A stretch of 47,089 nucleotides of DNA from Verrucomicrobiota bacterium (GTDB lineage: Bacteria; Verrucomicrobiota; Kiritimatiellia; CAJWTS01): positions 1 to 47,089 of the forward strand of contig JAQBYD010000027.1 in the NCBI GenBank assembly GCA_027623315.1. Reading direction: 5' to 3'. How positions within the stretch are numbered: the first letter of the stretch is position 1; the number at the start of each line of letters is the position of its first letter. A program made the position numbers and the translations under genes. Below, in pieces: positions 42,431 through 47,089 of the stretch. The notes beneath the pieces are model-generated. The model had not been told where the DNA came from, did no database searches, and was given only the letters and a program-made list of their open reading frames with translations.

Positions 42431-43243
42431 CTATTCCACGTCCCTTTCAGACAACGGGGCGGTCGGCAGTTTAGGCCAGGGCCCGATCCCTTGCTCCAAG
42501 ACTAGGCTTCTGACGATAGTGGCCAACCCGGATTCCTTTCCCCAAGCATCGAAAAGACAATTGTGAAGGACTATCGCACGCACCAATTGCACGACGCCAA
42601 TATATAGAAGGAACCAGTGGGGCTTACCGATCAGCAAGCAGAACACTAGAGGGTACCGGTAGCTAAAGAACAAGATCATGAGTGGGGCGTCCGCGGATAT
42701 GATGTGGGCCTCGATCCTCTCAACATCAGTGAGGCGTTGCGCACGGCAGCGTGTCCAGAATTCTTCCCGCCTCCCAAATAGACCTCCGAACATATCGGTA
42801 TAACGAACCATGATCGCCTGGCTCGCAAATGCGATCACGCAAGCTGCAATCGGAAGAGGGCGCGGATAATGTAGAAGCACGCCCAAGCACAAGCCTATCA
42901 AGATCATGCATTGGCCGATGTAGTCACACATATTGTCAAACCACTCACCCAGTCTTGAACCAGTATTCGTAGCCCTGGCCAATTCCCCATCCAAGCAGTC
43001 AAAGAGAGTGCCTATCAGCAGAGCAAGAATTGCGGCGATGCCAGACCAGTAACGGGCATCAGCGAGGAGAAGGATGACCGCGCCGCCGCAGACGAACGTG
43101 CTGACGCCAGTCACTTGGTTCGGCGTAATGCCGAGAGCAATGAGTGGCCGGAGAAATAGACGCTTCCCTAAGGAGCGCAATAACGCCTCGGCCACTACGT
43201 CAGGCTTGAATCCGAAATCCATTGCCACATTCCCATGTTCCAA
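42431..43243 (-). CDS. CDP-alcohol phosphotransferase, canonical active site
   Basis: The 270-residue membrane enzyme has the complete signature D82-C-L-D85-G86-E-L-A89-R90...G99...D103...D107 and the usual I-T-P-N-Q-V-T entry (39-45), with five or six helices. It would transfer an activated headgroup, plausibly CMP-aminoethylphosphonate, to a lipid or glycan alcohol. It lies between the transaminase (27-base gap) and the glycosyltransferase (44-base gap), so headgroup synthesis and transfer are coexpressed. It is distant from the other family member at 36216. Confidence 0.9.
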   Translation of the reverse strand: MEHGNVAMDFGFKPDVVAEALLRSLGKRLFLRPLIALGITPNQVTGVSTFVCGGAVILLLADARYWSGIAAILALLIGTLFDCLDGELARATNTGSRLGEWFDNMCDYIGQCMILIGLCLGVLLHYPRPLPIAACVIAFASQAIMVRYTDMFGGLFGRREEFWTRCRAQRLTDVERIEAHIISADAPLMILFFSYRYPLVFCLLIGKPHWFLLYIGVVQLVRAIVLHNCLFDAWGKESGLATIVRSLVLEQGIGPWPKLPTAPLSERDVE

Positions 43244-43287
43244 CGTGTTTCTTCAAAGAAAACTGATAGCGCATAGTGAATCCTCAG

Positions 43288-44505
43288 CTAGATACGTCTT
43301 GTTACGCCCTGCGATGCTGAGCTGCCGTCGTCCACAATTCTGCGCCAATCCTCAAGCGCGATCTGATCATTGTCGAAATCGGCGATGTGTCCAAGTCCCA
43401 GTTTCAACAGGGACTCCCGTTCCTTCTCATTCTCCAGTACCGAGACAATCGTTGCTGCAAATGCAACCGTGTCGTGGCATGCCACAGTCTGAATGATTCC
43501 GGAGTGGAGCCTCTGATAGTTGGGGAGATCGTACCCGATGACAGGCAAGCCGCAGGCCATGGCCTCACAGACGGCGATGCCGTAGGGCTCCTGGCGCGTA
43601 GGCGCCACGCATAGACGCGATCGCTGTATTTCCGCGTAAATCTCCGGGTGATCAAAATGGCCCGCAAATGAAATGTACTGGGCAATGCCCGCCTGCGTAG
43701 CCGAACGCTCAACTTGCTCCCGATCCGTAACAGTCATGTTACCGATAATGCGCAAGGTCGCCTGCGGCCGCAATTGACAGACATGCTCCCAGATGGGAAC
43801 GATGTCATCCAGTCCCTTATTGCTGCGCAGCCCAATCACACAGGCGTCGAATTCCGCTGCGCTCGGGCGTTTCGGGATCACGCCCAGATCCACGCCGTTG
43901 CGCATCCTCACGACGCAGGATGCGGCGACCCCTGCCTTGATCAGGTCCTCGCGAATTCGGTCGCCGGTCACGGTGGGATGCACCATAACAAGATCGGCGT
44001 GGCGAGCCATGAGGCGATATGAACGCCGCTGCAAGGCACGCATAATCCGGTAAATCGGTGCCTGGGAGCTCTCCAGAATTTCGTCGTACGAATGGTGGCA
44101 GGTGGCGACCATCCTTGCGGCTGGACAGAGCGCTTTGACCCTCACGGCCGTGGCGACCTCAAACGTGAAGTCAGACTGAATGTAAATAATCTCGACAGGC
44201 GATTGCCTAAAACGCCTGAGGGCCGCCCGATCGAGGCTGAACCAATAATTGCTTAGTTGAGCAACCACGTCATTGCGCGTCCTCAGGCCTTCGGGAAATC
44301 CATGCGTCAGGCAGAAATTCGCATCCACATCCCAGGTAGAGATATTGTCGCGCCCCGCCGGACTTGTCACAATCGTCCAATCAGCGCACTTCTGCCAACG
44401 CTCAAGCATGGCCTTCAGGCGAATATCCCCCCCACTAAGCCCGCCGCGCACGAGACTCAAGGCGATCGCGGCGGCGCGGGGTCGGTCACTAGACAGATTA
44501 TTCAT
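43288..44505 (-). CDS. GT4-family glycosyltransferase
   Basis: The 405-residue GT-B protein starts at MNNLSSDRPR, with GGAG ten bases upstream; a 47-codon open extension is rejected. N-terminal Rossmann: A-L-S-L-V-R-G-G-L-S-G-G-D. The C-terminal domain has the nucleotide-sugar E-x7-E motif in R-Q-E-P-Y-G-I-A-V-C-E-A-M-A-C-G-L-P-V-I. It should add a sugar to a lipid-linked or protein acceptor on the cytoplasmic face. It is first in the operon with the canonical CDP-alcohol phosphotransferase and transaminase, linking a sugar step to phosphonate headgroup transfer. Confidence 0.88.
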   Translation of the reverse strand: MNNLSSDRPRAAAIALSLVRGGLSGGDIRLKAMLERWQKCADWTIVTSPAGRDNISTWDVDANFCLTHGFPEGLRTRNDVVAQLSNYWFSLDRAALRRFRQSPVEIIYIQSDFTFEVATAVRVKALCPAARMVATCHHSYDEILESSQAPIYRIMRALQRRSYRLMARHADLVMVHPTVTGDRIREDLIKAGVAASCVVRMRNGVDLGVIPKRPSAAEFDACVIGLRSNKGLDDIVPIWEHVCQLRPQATLRIIGNMTVTDREQVERSATQAGIAQYISFAGHFDHPEIYAEIQRSRLCVAPTRQEPYGIAVCEAMACGLPVIGYDLPNYQRLHSGIIQTVACHDTVAFAATIVSVLENEKERESLLKLGLGHIADFDNDQIALEDWRRIVDDGSSASQGVTRRI

Positions 44506-44707
44506 CTCGAAGCTATCTCCAACAGGCTTCCCCGCGAAACGTGGAAGGTCGCGCCGCAAAACAGGAAGGATCATGGAGTTGCCGGAAGAAATCAAGAAAC
44601 ATGCTGGAGCCGATCGGCTGTCGACCCCAAGCGGATTCCATGACATGCTGCGTTCGAGCTGGCCGAATCACCGTTCTCGCTGCGCTGATCTAAATTGACC
44701 TCGCTAC

Positions 44708-45577
44708 ATGTGTTCATATAGTGATGCACCTATGACACCGTACGATTACACAAACTACGTTCGCCAGGAATTCGCTGAGGCAGAACACGGGGACTTGGCA
44801 TACTTCCAGCAGCGGCAGCAAGTCTACTGGGACGAAATCAGGCCGCGCGCGGGTGCACGCGTGCTGGACGTGGGGGGCGGCAGCGGCCAGCTCGCCGCTT
44901 TACTGGCAGAGCACGGATGCCACGTAACACTTCTTGAAGTGTCGCCCGACAGCATCGAATTTGCCAGGAGCGTATGTCAACGGGTGCTCGCGGAGGCATC
45001 CATGGGGAGGCTGTTTTTCGTGCTGGGAGATCTTACCAAGGAGGGCGTCCGAACAGAACTTTTTGGAACGAACGTCTACGACATCATTCTTCTGGTGAAC
45101 GTATGGGAGCATCTCACGCCGGACGCCTGTCAGAAACTGATCCGTGAGTTCTCTTCGCTACTGGCTCCGCTGGGCGTGCTGTACCTCACGACCTACCCCA
45201 ATAAAATCTATGTTCAACCCCTACGCGCTGCTGCAAAGGCACTCCTCGGGACCAGGGGCGGCTACATTGACCAGGGGATTCACATCAACGAGCAGCACTA
45301 TTGGAGTCTTAGAAAGCAGCTGGCAAAATGCCCGGAGCTGGAGTTTCAGATTACCGGCTATTTCAAGCCTCACGCCCTGTACCGCGAGACGCAGATCGCC
45401 CTGCGCGACAAGAAGGCCGCAAAGGTGATCCTGCCTCTTGTTTATGGGGTGAGCAGCTTGATCAATATCCTTTACGCCCTGTTTTCAAGAACACCCCTGC
45501 GCTGGCTATTGTGCAGTGGGCTTTCAGCATTCGGTACTCATCCGCGCTCGAACGAAGAGATGCGCGACAAGCCATAG
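44708..45577 (+). CDS. Class I SAM-dependent methyltransferase
   Basis: The 289-residue protein has motif I V-L-D-V-G-G-G-S-G-Q-L (about 56-66), L-L-E-V-S-P-D-S and Y-D-I-I-L-L-V-N-V-W-E-H. A C-terminal region includes a hydrophobic segment (A-K-V-I-L-P-L-V-Y-G-V-S-S-L-I-N-I-L-Y-A, near 235-260) that may touch the membrane. The start is uncertain: a second Met eight codons on (MTPYDYTNYV) resembles homologues better, and neither has a clear ribosome-binding site. It is first in methyltransferase - GT4 - asparagine synthetase. The substrate is unknown. Confidence 0.82.
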   Translation: MCSYSDAPMTPYDYTNYVRQEFAEAEHGDLAYFQQRQQVYWDEIRPRAGARVLDVGGGSGQLAALLAEHGCHVTLLEVSPDSIEFARSVCQRVLAEASMGRLFFVLGDLTKEGVRTELFGTNVYDIILLVNVWEHLTPDACQKLIREFSSLLAPLGVLYLTTYPNKIYVQPLRAAAKALLGTRGGYIDQGIHINEQHYWSLRKQLAKCPELEFQITGYFKPHALYRETQIALRDKKAAKVILPLVYGVSSLINILYALFSRTPLRWLLCSGLSAFGTHPRSNEEMRDKP

Positions 45578-45654
45578 TCCCTGCACGCTATTACCAGGAT
45601 GCGCATGAAGCAGGACAAACGCCGGATCTTCGGCAGAAATTCGGCGTCGCTGCT

Positions 45655-46848
45655 GTGAAGACACCATACCCACCGGGTCCGCAGACGGTCCTCATCATCA
45701 CACCTTTCTTCTCTCCAAACGTAGGGGGCGTAGAGACGCGCTTTGACTGCATTGTCGACTACCTTGATAGACACGGCCTGCGTACTTGGGTCAGGACCTA
45801 TCAACCGGTCGTTACGCGAGGGGTTAAGGGCGCGGCCCACGAACGACGGGGCAAGCAGATCGAGATCTGGCGATGGAACTGGCCTGGTGGCGACCTCTTC
45901 CACAAACTGCTCGAGCATCCCTTGCTCTGTGCCGCCTATCTCTGTCCTGGCCTGTTTGTGAGCTCTTTTCTGCTGCTCCTGCGCCGGTCAGGGGAAATTT
46001 CCGTCATCCACGCGGCAGGATTCAATGCGGCTCTGATCGCCCGCCTCCTCTTTCCCATTTTTCGCATCCCGTATGTCGTCAGCGTCCATGCGCTCTACGA
46101 GTTCGAGAAGGGCTCGATGGGCCAGAGATGGGCGCGTTGGATCCTGTCCAAGGCGAAATGTGTCCTGGCCATGTCGCCTCGCTCACGCGCGGACATGCTC
46201 TCAATAGGTCTGGACGACGCTCAAGTGTCGATTCACACCAACTGGATAGATGTGGAGAAATTTGCCCCGATGGACCGCATGCGCTGCAAAACTGCGCTCG
46301 GCCTCGAGGGACGCTTCGTCATCATGATGATCGGGCGACTGAAACGCATCAAAGGTGTCGAACTCCTGCTGGAAATGGCACGGATGCTGCCATCCAAAGA
46401 CATGTGCATTGTCATCGCGGGCGACGGCGACATGAGCGAGGCCGTCGTGGCGGCGGCGCGCGACAACGAGCAACTGATTTTCCTGGGGCAGATCCCCAAT
46501 GTCGAACTCCCGGCCACGTACAACGCGGCGGACATCAGCATTGTACCGTCGATATACGACGAGGGATTCTCACGTGTCGTGCTCGAAAGTCTGTGCTGCG
46601 GCATACCGCTTGTCGCGTCCAACCTGGGCCTGATACCGGAGGAAGTCGATGACACCTGCAGCGTGCTGGTCGATCCAAGCGTTGAGAATTTTCTATCCGT
46701 CATCAACGAACTCTACGACGCGCCCGAGAGACTCAAGGCGATGGCTCAATCTGCGCGAGATTTCGGCGCCGCGCGCTACAGCGAGAAGAATATGAGCACA
46801 ATTCTGGACGCCTATGGCATGCCGCTTGAGCAGGAGGACGTGAACTAG
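45655..46848 (+). CDS. GT4-family glycosyltransferase
   Basis: The 397-residue GT-B protein starts at GTG (V-K-T-P-Y-P-P-G), just before the first Rossmann strand T-V-L-I-I-T-P-F-F-S-P-N-V-G-G-V-E. The frame is open far upstream, but that part overlaps the methyltransferase in another frame. Acceptor domain: S-V-H-A-L-Y-E-F. Donor domain: I-G-R-L-K-R-I-K-G and Y-D-E-G-F-S-R-V-V-L-E-S-L-C-C-G-I-P. Its TAG stop shares one base with the next gene's GTG. Confidence 0.87.
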   Translation: MKTPYPPGPQTVLIITPFFSPNVGGVETRFDCIVDYLDRHGLRTWVRTYQPVVTRGVKGAAHERRGKQIEIWRWNWPGGDLFHKLLEHPLLCAAYLCPGLFVSSFLLLLRRSGEISVIHAAGFNAALIARLLFPIFRIPYVVSVHALYEFEKGSMGQRWARWILSKAKCVLAMSPRSRADMLSIGLDDAQVSIHTNWIDVEKFAPMDRMRCKTALGLEGRFVIMMIGRLKRIKGVELLLEMARMLPSKDMCIVIAGDGDMSEAVVAAARDNEQLIFLGQIPNVELPATYNAADISIVPSIYDEGFSRVVLESLCCGIPLVASNLGLIPEEVDDTCSVLVDPSVENFLSVINELYDAPERLKAMAQSARDFGAARYSEKNMSTILDAYGMPLEQEDVN

Positions 46849-47089
46849 TGTGCGGCATCTGTGGAATCATCAGCCGTGCCTGGGACGCGCCGGCAGGACC
46901 TCTGGACGCGATGGCCGCAGCGATTCGTCATCGCGGAACGGACGCCTCCGGGCGCTTCCACGACTCTGAGCGGGGCGTTCACTTCGCGCACCAGAGGCTG
47001 AGTATCATTGATCTCTCCGAACGAGGCCAGCAGCCCCTGTTCAACGAAGACCGCAGCTTGGTGTTGATCTGCAACGGCGAGTTCTACGG
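46848..47089 (+). CDS. asnB: Asparagine synthetase (glutamine-hydrolysing) family protein, 3' end cut by window
   Basis: Only the first 80 residues are present. The N-terminal nucleophile amidotransferase domain is clear: start codon GTG then C-G-I-C-G-I-I-S with catalytic Cys2, A-I-R-H-R-G-T-D-A-S-G-R, H-Q-R-L-S-I-I-D and C-N-G-E-F-Y. AGGAGG lies 12 bases upstream and the start overlaps the GT4 stop by one base. In surface-polymer operons such proteins often amidate sugar acids rather than make asparagine, so the true substrate is open. Confidence 0.88.
   Translation, partial: MCGICGIISRAWDAPAGPLDAMAAAIRHRGTDASGRFHDSERGVHFAHQRLSIIDLSERGQQPLFNEDRSLVLICNGEFY

Noticed and set aside
45328..45654. 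Long N-terminal extension of the GT4 protein
   Set aside because: It overlaps the methyltransferase in another frame and lacks any protein-like motif; the GT-B fold begins just after the GTG at 45655.
1..47089. tRNA or rRNA genes
   Set aside because: No cloverleaf with a convincing T-loop and no rRNA core sequence was seen by eye; a tRNAscan run would settle it.

Overview
The window is high-GC bacterial DNA, gene-dense, with Shine-Dalgarno starts and many 1-4 base gene overlaps. A GatCAB amidotransferase, a PilB/PilT/PilB motor operon, an outer-envelope-type LysM lipoprotein and dispersed palindromic repeats point to a diderm bacterium. The style resembles environmental PVC/FCB-type or Hydrogenedentes/Omnitrophota-like genomes. 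That placement is a guess from style only; no rRNA or other phylogenetic marker is present. I found no tRNA, rRNA, CRISPR array or transposase gene.

Layout. (1) 1-1.5 kb: repeats, a tandem-fused four-helix-bundle protein and an orphan Tat signal-peptide fragment. (2) 1.5-13.5 kb, all on the minus strand: LysM/TPR lipoprotein - gatC - gatA - gatB - pilB - pilT - pilB - trxB - a small secreted protein - an alpha/beta hydrolase - a histidine phosphatase. This is the conserved housekeeping part. (3) 13.6-23.6 kb: surface-glycan genes interrupted by repeats. They are a double-domain GT2 glycosyltransferase, an RmlC-type epimerase, a ferredoxin-reductase-like flavoprotein with a B12-type radical SAM protein, a four-helix-bundle protein, a GT-A-like protein, a GT-C-like membrane protein and a GtrA flippase. 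(4) 23.6-44.5 kb: a phosphonate biosynthesis and export locus. It has PEP mutase fused to a nucleotidyltransferase-like domain, two phosphonopyruvate decarboxylases, a 2-aminoethylphosphonate transaminase, a separate nucleotidyltransferase, two CDP-alcohol phosphotransferases, two lipid-linked-glycan flippases, two YfhO-like giant membrane proteins, methyltransferases and a second RmlC. (5) 44.7 kb to the end: methyltransferase - GT4 glycosyltransferase - asparagine synthetase-like amidotransferase (cut by the window edge).

How it fits together. Phosphoenolpyruvate would be converted to phosphonopyruvate (PepM), then phosphonoacetaldehyde (Ppd) and 2-aminoethylphosphonate (transaminase). This would be activated as a CMP ester by the standalone nucleotidyltransferase and moved to a lipid or glycan alcohol by CDP-alcohol phosphotransferases. 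Flippases, GtrA, YfhO-like proteins and glycosyltransferases would build and decorate the surface polymer. The enzymatic steps rest on clear family motifs; the final product (phosphonolipid, phosphonoglycan or both) is inference.

A second theme is repeats. At least six unrelated stem-loop elements lie in the intergenic DNA of the accessory half. One (32322-32386) sits in frame inside a YfhO-like coding sequence and has a decayed second copy at 30643-30683, an arrangement like the Rickettsia palindromic elements.
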